From positions 93,024,708 through 93,088,707 of the forward strand of contig OX104127.1 in NCBI GenBank assembly GCA_944470555.2: DNA of 64,000 bases. Reading direction: 5' to 3'. Shown here in pieces: positions 1 to 11,944 of the stretch (position 1 is its first letter; each line of letters begins with the position of its first letter). The stretch is from Heterobilharzia americana (taxonomy: Eukaryota; Platyhelminthes; Trematoda; Strigeidida; Schistosomatidae). Below the pieces are notes generated by a model, which saw only the letters and a program-made list of their open reading frames with translations, ran no database searches and was not told the origin of the DNA. The position numbers were made by a program, and so were the translations under genes.

Positions 1-776
1 ACATAATCCTAGTTAATATCAACTTTGTTTATTAAATCACTATTTACCAATTGTGTGTTACATGATAATATATTTTGAATAAAACTTGTATATATATGAT
101 TTCACAGATTACACGAATCAAGTACTCAAAAGTAGTTGTCTTTATGTGTATCATTGAAACACTAAAAAGGTTGTGAAGTCACACTCTCTGTAAGATGGAT
201 AAGAACTTTGGATTCTACTCAATTTATTTCTTTTTTAAGTGTGAACTATCTCTATTTGAGAGTGAACAATAAGACGTATAGAATTTCTTTTTATATAAAC
301 CAACAAATTACCTTACATAACTGTTTTCTTTGTATTATCATTAATAGAGTGATTAAACTAATAACTGTTTTTGGTAAACCTTATAGTCTAGGCGTTGTTT
401 TATCAGCAGATTTGAGTATTTGTTACACATTTTACAAGACAATATCTTTTATATTCAACACAGTCTGAAACTAATCATGATTATTATATCCTACTATTGT
501 TATTTATTCAAAACGGCAAGTCTTAAACCTTTTTTTAGTTAAATGATGACCAAATTGTCATTCGTCTGTAGTTCATGCTTAACTTCCTTTTGTTTAAAAA
601 AAAGCTGTTGGCACTCTGTTTACTATTCATATGCGTGTAGTAACGATCAATGAGAGTTGATTTCAGCCTTTCCATTTACTTCCTTGTCTAAGGTAATAAG
701 TCATATATGTATATTAGAAAGTTTCCAAAATGAATTTGTATATCAATTCTATCAAGTACAGTGTGGGATTTATTAC
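1..776. other. AT-rich non-coding stretch
   Basis: No reading frame with recognisable protein similarity was found, and no structured RNA was seen. It ends where the 3' tail of an RTE-like element, read on the minus strand, begins. Confidence 0.6.
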
Positions 777-1985
777 GATTTTATTATTTGTCCCTTGGGT
801 TCCTAATGAAACATAGGGCTTCAGTAGCACATCTCCAGTGAACTCTGTTCTCTGAAGTCTTTTGAACCTGGCTCCACGACTACCCACATGCCCTCATTTC
901 TTCCTCGCACGATCTCCTCCATGTCAACCTCACCTCAAACGCCTAACTCGTCGCTTTCCATCTGGGTTCCACCGGAGGGCTTGGCGTGTGATGTCCCAAG
1001 TCGGCCTTCTCAGTGTATGTCCAATCCATCTCCACTTCCTCCTGCATATTTATTCAGCGATAGGTTCTTGCTTCGTTGGTTCGTTGCCAGCCAGCCAGCC
1101 AGAGTTCCTTATTACTGATTCTTTCTGGCCATCTGATTTTCAGTAACGAGCGTAAGCAGTTGTTGATGAATGTCTGCAGTTTGTTGGAAATGCCTTTCGA
1201 AATGCGCCAAGTCTCTGAGCCATACAGAAGGACTGACTTGACTGGCATGGGTGTTGGAAATCCGGATGTTGTTCACGCTTTATGCTGAGTGCAGAGGAGA
1301 TCTCCACACTGGTTTCAGGTTAATGAAAGCCTGTCTTGCTTTTCCGATCCTGACTTTGACATCCTCGTCTGTGCCGCCTCTAGTTGAAACGGTGCTGCCT
1401 AGATAGGTGAAAGAGACTACTTCCTTTAAGTTTCTCCCGTTGATGGTGATTCGAGCTTGTTGTTATTGGTGATGGCGTTGTTTGCGTATCTTCATCACCT
1501 CCGTCTTCTCTACTTTCATTTGAAGTCCCATCTTCGCTGCCCTGCCTGTTTTGTCAACTTGTTAGTTTTCGCCTGTGGATCTTCAAGTTTGTGTGACATT
1601 AGATATAAATCATCATCGGCGAAATCCAAATCTCCTAGGTTCTTTTCTGCGTTTCAGGGTATCCTCCTCTTCTTGCTCCTCACTGTTTGTTGCATGATCC
1701 TGTCCACTACGATCAGAAATATCATGGGTGATAGTAGACAGCCTTGTCTTACTCCTGTCTTCACTTCGAAGGCATCACTGAGCTTCCCATTGTGAATTAC
1801 TTGGCATGTGGCGTCGTCATTAGGTGTTGAATGAGATTGATAAAGGTCTGTGGTATTCCGTAGTGTTGAAGCAACTGCCAAATTACTTCTCGGTACGGTG
1901 TAGAAAATCTCTGGATAGTTCTTCGCTACTAAAAACCTTCTAAGCATCGATTTGTGCTGAAGATTCTCAATCACTGTCTCAAGCA
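777..1985 (-). mobile_element. RTE-like non-LTR retrotransposon, 5'-truncated copy
   Basis: On the minus strand the translation shows the second half of a non-LTR reverse transcriptase. It runs from the EVIW..YGIPQTFI block and GVRQGCLLSP through the thumb region (SFTYLGS, LYGSETWR, NNCLRSLLKIRWP) to the C-terminal GW.RTNEARTYR stretch and a 3' end of GGGACAAATAATA type. Frameshifts and stops are scattered, for example after SKKRRIP near 1,654. The endonuclease and the first RT blocks are missing, as expected for 5' truncation during target-primed reverse transcription. A closely related plus-strand copy lies at 55,590-57,180 and confirms the reading and the 3' boundary. Placement in the RTE clade is from motif resemblance only. 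The element is not functional. Confidence 0.85.
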
Positions 1986-2558
1986 CACTGTAAGATTTAC
2001 TATAAATTAGATGACATCAATTCTTTCGTTTAACTGTTTTTTTGAATGCTAATTCATAATTTGATACACAATTCTATTTTGAAAAGTATATGTCTAGAAG
2101 ATAAATGCATGACTGTTGTGATGAAAGGCTACCAATTTATGTAATTAACTAATTTGTAAAAATTTGTGTTTTAAATAAAAATTCAGCACCAGGTCCTTGA
2201 TTTCACCTTAATAAGTATTCTGTATAATATACTGAGTGATGAAGTGCTACTTGGAAAGAAGCAGAAACTTTTCAAGCAACTTCTTACTGATTTTTATACT
2301 TTGCAGTAAAATAAATGTAAAACATGGAATGGAATCTGCCATTAGAAATTACGGTTCCATGATGAACTTCACAAAGGCTAGGAGAATACAATTGATGAAA
2401 TGAAATGAATTGATCCTTTCTCGTAGCTTCTCTTCAGTTACAAATATCTTAGGATATAAAAATGATAATTTTAAAGTGGAACCAGTGAACTGACTTTAAA
2501 TGAGAAAAGCATTAGCAATATTAGAATCTGATTTGTGACAAAAATGTTAATAACATTT
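1986..2558. other. AT-rich non-coding stretch
   Basis: Nothing recognisable in either strand between the RTE-like copy and the Penelope-like copy. Confidence 0.5.
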
Positions 2559-3935
2559 TGAAAAAGACTGATTTAGCAAAGAAATATATTTCTTTTCAAT
2601 CAGGTCTTCATCTTGGGCTCCACACTAATATATAGGTTTACAATTTAATCAAATTACCAATCAAGTGGTGATGTTTCGGAAATAATGATGTAAATAATCA
2701 ATAGAGTTACTAAAATTGGAAATATGAATATTGATAGAAACAAGAAGGGGAAGAGGTGTACAAAGAAAACCTAGAAGTTACATTATGTTGACGGCCACGG
2801 TAGTGAAAGTGGTCGAACAAACTTCTTTTGGATACAAAGACTAGGTTTGTGAAGGTGAATTGCAATCACCTCTGCTATATGAAGTAACCGAGTGCGCAAT
2901 CCATGAGGTAAATTAATTGGAATCTGATGGATAGTTTTGAAGGCCTTTCCAGTAACCACTTGATGTCCTGTGTCAACTAAGTGTTCGAGTATGGAGCTCT
3001 TTATAGTTCTAGGACCAGTATGAAGAGTATTTCAATGAAAAAACATAGAGAAGCCTGGGAAAAGCCTAAAACCAATACAAATATCGTGATTGCCAAGCCA
3101 GATAAAGGGTCAGGAGTAGTTTTAATGGATAAGAAAGAGTACACAGACAAAATGAATTCTTTACTTAGTGATGAAAGTGAATTTCAGAAATTAGCCGCTT
3201 ATGGTGATACAACAGAGAAAACCGAGAAAAATCTAACTGAATCACTGAAATGGATAAAATAACAAGGTTTCATTTCAGAAAGCACCCTCGAAATGCTGAA
3301 ACCTACTGGGACCGTTACACCTAGACTTTACGGCATACCGAAACTGCGTGAAAACGGTCTGCCTCTACGACCAGCTCTTGACATGACTAACTCTCCGTAT
3401 CATACAACAGAGAAATGGTTGGTACAACTTTTGAAGCCTCTTTACAAAGAAGTTGTGAAGTACAGTCTCAAAGGGACAAATTAGAACTATAAAGAGCTCC
3501 ATACTCGAACACTTAGTTGACACAGAACATCAAGTGGTTACTGGAAAGGCCTTCAAAACTATCCATCAGATTCCAATTAATCTACCTCATGGATTACGCA
3601 CTCGGTTACTTCACATAGCAGAGGTGATTGCAATCCACCTTTACAAACCTAGTCTTTGTATCCAAAGGAAGTTTGTTCAACCACTTTCATTACCATAGCC
3701 GTCAACATGATGTAACTTCTAGGTTTTCTTTGTACACCTCTTCCCCTTCTTGTTTCTATCAATATTCATATTTCCAATTTTAGTAACTCTATTGATTATT
3801 TACATCATTATTTCCGAAACATCACCACTTGATTGGTAATTTGATTAAATTGTAAACCTATATATTAGTGTGGAGCCCAAGATGAAGACCTGATTGAAAA
3901 GAAATATATTTCTTTGCTAAATAAGTCTTTTTCTA
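2559..3935 (+). mobile_element. Penelope-like element, family B, copy 1, with long inverted arms
   Basis: A Penelope-like remnant of about 1.4 kb. The left part (2,559-2,999) is the reverse complement of the right part (3,484-3,935), giving imperfect arms of roughly 440 bp. Between the arms lies a short stretch of reverse transcriptase (2,990-3,484). The right arm, read forward, encodes the element's C-terminal tail (NLPHGLRTRLLHIAEV), equivalent to the tail of the complete family A protein at 45,900-45,999. Copy 2 of the family is at 54,448-55,235. The RT jumps directly into the GIY-YIG-side sequence at about 3,470-3,484, so most of RT and the endonuclease were lost by an internal deletion. 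Confidence 0.85.
2990..3484 (+). pseudogene. Penelope-like reverse transcriptase fragment
   Basis: The frame shows the N-terminal RT block of Penelope-like elements: KPDKGSGVVLMDK, then PRLYGIPKLR and PLRPALDM, ending in KYSLKGTN. The same blocks occur in order in the complete copy at 43,489-45,999 (residues about 281-405). An in-frame TAA lies at 3,260-3,262, and the frame resumes unchanged after it. Motifs A, B and C (catalytic aspartates) are absent because the fragment ends before them. Pseudogene. Confidence 0.85.
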
Positions 3936-4508
3936 AATGTCTAAATGGGTATGTTCAATATATTGAAATATCATTTTGCCATTGTAAATAAAATTGAAAG
4001 CAAAATTTGTGTGAGTTAGAGGTAAGTAAGATTAAGTTAGTTTGAGGAGGTGAGCATGATGAAGAAACTTTTAGCTATGATTATTCAATGGAAATCTTTA
4101 AATTACCAGAAAGAGTGATAAGAACAATGACATTATTTAGAGGGAAATACGAAAAATGTTGTGGATATCTACCATTGTCCGTATACAGAATGTTGTCATG
4201 TAAACTTAATGTGTCGTGATTAACATTATTTCGTTCAAGCAACCTGTAAAACGGGCTTTTTTAAAGTAGTTCTAATTAATGTCTCAATTTTCTGTAGTAT
4301 ACTCACTAAATACTCCTATCTGTTATCTAGTATATTGACTTGTTTGGCTGCGTTACATTTAACATGTCATGACTAGCCTGCAGTCCGTCAACTGACCTGT
4401 TGCAATTGTTTGCAGCATCGTCACACTGTGTAGTCAAGTTATCTATTGATAATATAAGTTTAAAGTGAATCAAATGTAATCTGTAAAATATTTCTTTGTT
4501 ATCATTGG
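3936..4508. other. AT-rich non-coding stretch
   Basis: No coding or RNA signal recognised. Confidence 0.45.
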
Positions 4509-4514
4509 ATAGGT

Positions 4515-4957
4515 GCTTGTTATGCAGTGAAAATATGGTTACTAATAATGATAATCACTTTATTCTGAACAATGTTCTGGTAGTTGGAAGCTTGGAGAAA
4601 GTAAGTTTCCATCATTCTTGAGTATGTGAATATACTGTTGTACTCTTGTTATTGGTAGTTTTATTGCAATTCATGTAGACTCATGGTAGGCAATCCACAA
4701 TTATGCACTGCATTTATCTACATTTATATAAGGAATGAGATAGTGTATTCATCAGAATATATGTGCCGGATGGTAGAATTATTGTGTGTATACAGCAAGA
4801 CAACAGTAGGTGTCCATTCATCTTTATAGACGTATCTTTGCTGAATACTCAACTTAATAAAGAATGGACAGGGGATGTTGAGGATCTACTGTTAGCCTCT
4901 TATTTAACTATTGGAAAAAAAGAGCTAAGAATTCTTCTGGACATAGGGCATTCGTAA
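4515..4957 (+). other. Possible small two-exon host gene, unassigned
   Basis: Two exon-like pieces lie close together. An ATG at about 4,535 opens a short frame (MVTNNDNHFILNNV...GSLEK) ending at a good donor, GTAAGT, near 4,600. About 145 bp later a typical acceptor at 4,754-4,755 is followed by an open frame (YVPDGRIIVCIQQD... to LDIGHS) ending in TAA at 4,955-4,957. The amino-acid composition looks protein-like, but no family was recognised. The two pieces do not join in phase: the first ends in phase 0, while the second needs two preceding bases. They may therefore belong to different transcripts, one may be spurious, or the true partner exon was missed. Low confidence. Confidence 0.22.
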
Positions 4958-5044
4958 TACATGAAGCTGAAAGAACTGACATGCAAGATTCAAGAAGGTT
5001 GCTTCGATAGTATTTGTGTGACAATGCGGGAAGTTCCTGATAAT

Positions 5045-5375
5045 ATTATTACTTGTCCCTTGTGTTCCTAGTAGAATATAGGGCTTCAGTAGAACCATGC
5101 CATTTCACTCTCTTCTCTCCAGTTTTTTCAACCTGGCTCCACCAATACCCAGAAGCTTTCATTTCTTCCTGACACCATCTTCTCCATGTTGTCACCCTCG
5201 GATGCCCAACTCGTCATTTCCCCTTTGGATTTCACTCGAGAGCCTGGCTTGGAGCATGATGTCTGCAAATGGTCTTCTCAGAGTATGTCCAGTCCAATCT
5301 ATCTCCACTTTCTTCTGGATATTTGTTGAGTGATGGGTTCTTGGTTGGTTCATTGCCAGCGTTTCTTGTTGTTTC
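5045..5375 (-). mobile_element. RTE-like element, 3'-end fragment
   Basis: The reverse complement carries the same 3' end as the RTE-like copies at 777-1,985 and 55,590-57,180: the GGGACAAGTAAT tail and the region encoding the last C-terminal residues. It stops near the point matching the sequence GCTGGCAACGAACC, here altered. Only about 330 bp survive. The divergence from the other two copies suggests an older insertion. Confidence 0.75.
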
Positions 5376-8289
5376 TGATAATATAGAGAAGGTAGAATAT
5401 CACATTGACAGGAAATTTAGAAGGACATGTATGAATTTTTTGGATACAACCACATAAGAGCTGTTACCTATAGTTGTGAAAGATGATGGCTACAGTTATG
5501 TTTCCTTACTGTGAACACGAAAATCAAGGTGGGGGGGAGTTTCCTGATATTGTAAACAACATTATGAAGTCTTTTCAGGCTAGCAGATAGTAAGACTACT
5601 CTTGCTAACATATGTGTTATACCCGAAGCGTTCAAAGGACTGGTGGCAAAATCTGCAATCACAAAGGATAACAGAGTAGACTCAATGAAGCCAACGCAAT
5701 TACCTTGTGTTCACATAAAAGTTGTCTTTCGATTTCCCACGTGTGTCTTCTTTAGGTAGCCTAGGATGACATGAAAGCCCAAATGAACGTGGTTAGGGGG
5801 ATTACTGGAATAATCCCTGCGAATACTTTATGAACCTGTTTACTATGATGTCATCATACAGTTGTCAGAATTCTAATTGATACGCTGGATTTTATATTGT
5901 AGGCTGTAGTGATTTTGCGGAGGTTACACCTATGAATTGAAATTCTGTCTGTGAGGAGATTGTATGAAATTATTTATAAACCACTTAAATTAAGAATAAT
6001 GTTTCTTTTTTATCAATTGTACACATTTTATACATTCTTATTAATAGTTGTAAAAAAGAATGTTGTTTATTTGCACAACTTAAAAGTTGGAAGTTTGGTT
6101 GTGGTGGTATCACTTTGTTTCTGCTTTTAAACGTGGAAATAGTGTGCTTCTATCCACTCCGACTTCTTCCTCCGTTGACTACTGTCTGACGTGAATACTC
6201 ATTGATTGGTCTTGAAGTTTACAGGATCTCTTATCCTACTTCCAATCAAGCTAACCAGAGTTGACACTGGACAGTTTACAAGTATTACCTTCTGAACTAA
6301 CTTTGGAGTATACTAAGTTGCGGTGGATAGTAACGAAGAGATAACATTCAAGCAACCCATTATTATCCATTACATTACTATTTTATATTAAAACGCAAAA
6401 CTTTTCATATTTGTATATCATTGAATCTATTTTAGTTAATTATACCTAACTTGATATTTCTTTGGGTCCACTATGTATCCAAGGCTTCCTAATGGTTAAC
6501 TGCCAACTTCTAATGTTAAACTATGGTACAGAAATCCTGCGTACTTTCTAGAAAGTATTCGTCACCTATTCCACCTGACTGCAGACAGCAAACTGCCTTG
6601 GTTTCGTAACTTGTTCAAATACCGTAGAAATATCCGCATATGAATGGACCAACCAGGCTGGAGCTACTAGTAGATACTTCTTGACACTCCATGAGGCTAT
6701 GGAAATGAATAAGTAAGGCATTTTTGTTAGCTAACTCCCAACTGAAGGATTACAAACAGCAGCGATGCGTGCAAACATTTGCACCAGCTTCTCTAACCAC
6801 CAGATAGAAGCTGTTAACGTAGCAGGAATTCAGGAGACAGGAAGGACAAGTAGTATAACGGGATTTTTAACATTTAAACAACGTCTAACAGAACCAGAAC
6901 AATACAACACGCATAGATTTACATGAACCTATTCTTATGACATGAATAAATACATTTTCACAAGTAAATATAAGTGGAAAGCGCTCTAATTGTAACTGAC
7001 ATGTGTGCCAAAACATCGGAAACAGTGAAAGCAGTAAACCAAACATACATCCAACGAAGCAAGTATGATAAACATAGAATAGCTGAGTAAAACTGATGGA
7101 ATATGAACGTCAACAACGCCTGTAACTTAGAGAAATCGACAACAAAACAGCTAGCATGAAATAAGTTATCCAATATGGCCTACTAAGATGTCAGGAAATG
7201 ATGTTCTTATGGTCAAAAGACAGCATTCTGATTGGTTACCATGTCGTAAGGCGCGTGTTCAACTGAACCCATAGGTCACCAACAGTGATATTACAACCAT
7301 CAGTACACACAAAGGTGTCAAAGAGAATCGACATTTTTAAAGTAATTTTTTTCTAAATTATTTAAAGTTTATGCCCCCTGTAATTTTTGAAGCATTAAAC
7401 CAATAATCAATGGGGTTTCAATTTTTTACAATCACATTTACAGTTGATAATTCATGTAGGTGAACAAATATCTTATTCACTTAAAACATCAGTTTTCAAT
7501 AACTGTAGTTGAGTCAGTGAAATATAAAGGAAATATAGGCACAACAATGTTCATCTTAGCTAACTGACTTACTAGTGTCACCACAGTTTTTGTCAATGTG
7601 AAGCCAAATCAAGAGAAATTCGAAACAATGAATTTCAATGACAGAGACTATACAGCAGTCCTCTGCTGTTAACTTAAAGGTTAAATAAAACCTCAGTCAA
7701 TATAAATATTTCAGTGACTGTTCACATTATGGAAACTTAAGGGAATTAGTAATAAGTGGGTTACATATAGGTTTTCGCCATCCCATATCTTTCATCATCC
7801 TCATGATCTTTGTGATGTTCCTCTTGAATAAAGGACACACGAACAGTAAGCATTCAGAAATTCACTTTATTGTTGGTCTTGTCACAATTCAGCTAATGAG
7901 TAGGAATTTAGCTATCTACTTTTTCCAATAGTTAATAGTAAGTTATGTTGTGCAGCTGCAATACATTATCGTCCATAGGGATTTGGTTTTCATCCTTACA
8001 ATATTTTGTTCCCCATTTCACTGCTCATTGTCATAACTGTGGTATATTCATAAAAAAGAACTCTGAATCCTTATTCATTTGAATAATTTGGTATACTGAA
8101 AGATGATCACCACGAAATTTACAAAGCGACACCAGGACACACTGAAAATCAGATCCACTTCATTTCAATCTGAAGAAAGCTAAGATAGCCTACTGGACAC
8201 AAGATCAAGGAAAGGGGAAAAGTATGTAAGTTCACACCACTTACTATCTAGTGCAAGAAACCTGCCTTCAAAGAAGCTATTGAAAGACC
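5376..8289. other. Non-coding stretch, nothing recognised
   Basis: Nearly 3 kb without a recognised gene or transposon. Frames in it are short and have no familiar motif. Degraded repeats too old to identify by eye are possible. Confidence 0.4.
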
Positions 8290-9240
8290 ATACTTCAAGT
8301 TTAACATCCAGACAATGAACTGAAGGACGAAACTACAAAGGATATACTGACGTCAGTCAGTCGGTTATCAGGAAAAAATGGGAGACATTAACCAACATCC
8401 CCGACGAACTCTGCTTGGAAGAACACTGGGAATCTTTGAAGGCGATGTGGAGGGAAAGCTGCATAACCGTGTTAAGAAGAAAGAAGAAACAAGGCAAGGA
8501 ATGGATCTCGATGGACACATGGAAGCCGACAGAGGAGGCAGAGAAAGATGGTGATGGTGAGGCAGAAGATAAACCAGTGCAGTGCAGGGATGAACAACGA
8601 GAAGAGGAACTAAACACAACCTATAAAACACTACACAGGACAAAGAAGTGAAGAGTAGGTGGAAAGACAAAACACTACGACACACTGGTAAGTGAAGCAG
8701 AACAGGCTGCTGGTAGGATGGAGAGACCTGACAACACTATATCAAATGACTAGGTCACTATCTGGGAGGGAAGAGATCAACGCAGATGAAACCAATGAGA
8801 GATAGAGAAGTGAACTTAGCTACCGAAGAGGAGAAACAAAAGGGACGATGGGCTGATCATTTCCGAAAACTCCTAGGTCGACCACCACCTGCAACTCGTC
8901 TACAAATACCACCAGCAACCGTAGGACTGCTAGTGAACACAAACCCTCCGACAAAATCAGAAGTGAAGTCCTGAACGCCATAAAGTTACTGAAATCCAGG
9001 ACCAGATGGAATGCCACCAGAAGCACTGAAAACAGACCCAGAGATTACAGCGGACATGCTCACGCCACTACTGTAGAAGATTTGGAAGGGAGGAAAGGTA
9101 TCTGTCAATTGGCTGGAAGAGGGGCTACCTTGTGAAACTTCCAAAGAAGGAAGACTTAAGTCTTTGCAAGAACCGGCGAGGAGTCGTGCTCTTGTCCCTG
9201 TCCAGCAAAGTTCACTACACATATTACGCAACAGAAGATT
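8290..9240 (+). mobile_element. RTE-like retrotransposon fragment, linker and RT start
   Basis: A degraded plus-strand stretch covers the region between endonuclease and reverse transcriptase and the first RT block. Frames include LCLEEHWESLKAMW, WADHFRKLLGRPPP and GPDGMPPEALKTD, followed by ADMLTPLL. The last two correspond to AGPDGIPPEALRTD and ADMLTLLL in the copy at 55,590. Several frameshifts and stops are present. The homology ends abruptly near 9,240, where Penelope-like 3' sequence starts. That makes a chimeric junction between two unrelated elements. Confidence 0.75.
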
Positions 9241-9460
9241 CAACTCTTAAGTGAGAAAAGCCTGAAAACACTTTAGTCATAGCTGTCAAATCAGGTCCCA
9301 AGGTTGCCTGTGGTAATGGAGAAATTATTCAGACGTATAAATTATTTAGAAAGGTCTTATTACAAAGTTATAGGGATAGTCTCATAGTAGTCTCTGCACT
9401 GTAAATAAAATTAACAATCACCTAAACCGGAATAACGGAGAAAGTGTATTGATCTGCCTA
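9241..9460 (+). mobile_element. Penelope-like element, 3'-end fragment
   Basis: The stretch resembles the C-terminal coding end of the Penelope-like copy at 46,425-47,880. It includes the EIIQ segment followed by a diverged ..ESLI-like stretch around 9,320-9,400. It is out of frame and short. Assignment rests on resemblance to that in-window copy. Confidence 0.5.
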
Positions 9461-9499
9461 CTTTAAACTTTCTTAAACAAAGTGACAAAATCAACACAT

Positions 9500-9960
9500 A
9501 AGGTAAAACCTATAGTCATATGTGTACATACAAACTTCTGTTTTCAAAAATTTGGATTCAGTACGTCGACGAAACATTCGTAATTCTCATGTAGGATGGG
9601 ATAGAAAACCCGTTCAAACTAATCAGCCAAACATTGGAGGAATTAACTTCATTGAGGAAGAGGAAACCAACAATAAAATTCCATTTCTGGATATCCTCAT
9701 CAGCAGAACACATAACGAGACTTTGTAAACTCAAGTATACAAGAAAACCGCACACAGATCAAATATTAAACTGCAAAAGCAATCATCTTACAGTCTTTAA
9801 GAAATGCTCTACAAAAACATTATTCTTAAGAGCTAAAACACACTGCGGCACTGAAGTACTACGGAAAGCCGAAGAAAAATGCCTGTATAAAGTGTTCAAA
9901 TCCAATAATTAGCCACGCAACTTTAACAAAAAGCGTTTACCAGAAGGAAAGAAGACAAGG
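9500..9960 (+). pseudogene. Penelope-like reverse transcriptase fragment, catalytic core
   Basis: The frame at about 9,550-9,590 reads QYVDETFVIL, which matches RT motif C of Penelope-like elements (YVDD in the intact copy, YVDN at 46,700). It is followed in another frame by IPFLDILISR, the conserved FLDIL block after motif C, then an RKPH-like segment. Stops and frameshifts separate the pieces. It lies just downstream of a 3'-end fragment, so the order is not that of a single element; two separate insertions or a rearrangement are likely. Confidence 0.75.
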
Positions 9961-10044
9961 CAACTGCCTTAAATTAATAGGCACATTTCACTACCTTGTT
10001 TTAGTCATTGTGCTAAATTCAGTATTTTCTTATTCTTTCTTGTC

Positions 10045-10340
10045 ATCTAATGACGATTTTTGACCATTTTTAACTGTTTCACCTTTATTTCTTGATTTTT
10101 CAACCTTGAAAAATGTCTGTTGATGTGGTGATATGACATTTGGCAACGTGGACCGTTGTTCAGCAATGCCAAGTCCTTTGCCGACTTCCATTTATTGTCC
10201 TCTATCCAACTAGAAACCATTTCTGGCCTGAAAAAGCTGATATATAGCCTGGCAGATAAAAGTGTCACCCTAAGCGGTTCGGACAGCTGATTCCTCAGGA
10301 TTTCTGGAGTTTTTTAACCTTTAAGGTTAACACTCTTCTG
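10045..10340 (+). mobile_element. Family E non-LTR element, 3' untranslated fragment
   Basis: Around 10,118-10,180 the sequence (TGATGTGGTGATATG, then GGCAACGTGGACCGTTG) matches the 3' untranslated end of family E seen at 25,850-25,910, 55,520-55,570 and 58,305-58,360. No coding part is retained. Confidence 0.6.
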
Positions 10341-11489
10341 CTTCAGGAATTAAATTGAATATAGGCTTTAATTAAAATCTAGGAGATAACAAAATCTTAG
10401 TTGTGATTGAGCTGTGTCAAACTCACTTCCTGAGAGACTACTGCTGGAATAAATTCTCTGTCATATGAAACAGACTTCAAACACTAGTATGTTGTGCATA
10501 AGATTCCCACTTTCGCCTCTTCAATAAATAAGGTCCTAAGACATAAGGAGGCACCTAGTCTCCTGGCTTAGTTCCCTTGTTTTTGTTAAATATGGTTATT
10601 CTAGGAGCCTTAAACGTATAAATTAACCATAAGACAAAGTAATAGGGCTTGTTTTGTGTACAGTTTCAAAGCTGCTGGGGCATGAAACTTCCACTTTGAT
10701 TTCCAGCTACACTCAACACTAGATCACAAAAACTAATTCCTGAGCATGTAAAGCGATTTTAGGACATATTCTGCTATGACAACGAATCTAAATAGACTTC
10801 GAAAAAATGCGTTCTTTTTTCCCATTGAAAGTTGCAGTGCATATGCACAAATTTCAAGTGTTTGTGTCAAATAAAGGAAATAGTCAGGTTCTATACATAT
10901 TTTCACAGAACGTTTTTCCAGCTTCTCCATGCATAATAACTTCATGTTTGTAAGTCTTTTAGCCATGAGGGTGTAGTGCACTTTCCTGGCAATAAAATGC
11001 AACTATGGCTAAATCAAAAAGATAACTTGAATTAACTAAGCATAAACTAAATAATCTTCTAGCTCGCCTTCGGATGCTCAAGGTCTTTTAAGTATTGTTT
11101 TAACCAGCATGGATCCAAACAGGCTTTGATGTCATTAAGCGTTCCCTTTGTGCTGGTTAGCATGCATATCCTCAGAGTTCCTAGTTCAGCCATTCTAGCC
11201 AGATAAGTTGGATAAACTTTACTCTTGATACTCACTATCACATTTATCCTATTTAAATACATTATTCCTTCGAACATATTCCTGAATACCAGTCTTTTTG
11301 GTTTGTGTTTCGTTATTAGGACTCAAAAGCTAGGTAAGGTGGTGAGTAAACAGGTACAAGAGTACATCGAGTTTAGTAGAGTTGGTTAAGCGTCACGTAG
11401 TAGTAAACCTGCCAGTCCCCTACTACGGAAACACTTGAATAACCAGACCAATAGACAAATGTCAGTATGATAGGTGACTTGAATGAATA
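10341..11489. other. Non-coding stretch, nothing recognised
   Basis: No supported gene or transposon was found up to the left LTR. A few short open frames on the minus strand have no recognisable motif. Confidence 0.4.
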
Positions 11490-11816
11490 TGTAGCGTCAC
11501 ACACTTCCCCAAAATCAATAGCCTAGGGGTTGACAACTTTCGACATCGATGCTGACCTTGATAGTTTAACTGGACTCGCTAAGCTGAAGACACCCGGTCG
11601 AGCATCCTCGCCATTTGGCACGCTGTCGTGTTACGTTGCATTGCTCGTATTCGACTCTCTAGCCAGTTAGTTGGAACGCACCGGTATTTTGGCTTAACCA
11701 TCCAACTACGCTATCGTGTTCTTCCTTGGTCTCGAATTCGTGGGTAAATAACAAGTCCGAATAATTAGTGATTGGTCTTTGCGTCTGTCAAGTTCGCACC
11801 AGGACAAATCCTAAAT
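11490..11816 (+). repeat. Left long terminal repeat
   Basis: Direct repeat of the sequence at 13,924-14,268 with only a few substitutions over about 327 bp. It begins TGTAGCG and ends CCTAAAT just before the primer-binding site. It is slightly shorter than the right LTR because it lacks one unit of a roughly 18-20 bp duplication near its 3' third. Confidence 0.9.
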
Positions 11817-11834
11817 TGGTGAGCCCGACGTGAT
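11817..11834 (+). other. Primer-binding site
   Basis: TGGTGAGCCCGACGTGAT directly follows the left LTR. The initial TGG is complementary to the CCA end of a tRNA, as expected for a minus-strand primer site. Which tRNA is used was not determined. Confidence 0.7.
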
Positions 11835-11944
11835 CACATATCCCGACCAATAACAAGTATTGAATTGCTGAGCCTGTTCCACTTTATATTTGTATATTGT
11901 TTTCATTTCGATAAAATTTATGTATCCATTTACTACACTTTCTC

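Noticed and set aside
862..1795. Several plus-strand frames of 70-112 codons
   Set aside because: They lie opposite the RTE-like reverse transcriptase on the minus strand and have no sense of their own.
4535..4600. First coding exon of VPS11
   Set aside because: It ends in phase 0 and could formally join 27,696, but it lies 23 kb upstream, lacks the W-R-R-type start and shows no family similarity.
8357..8685. Minus-strand Ser/Leu-rich frames
   Set aside because: They are shadows of the RTE-like linker region on the plus strand.
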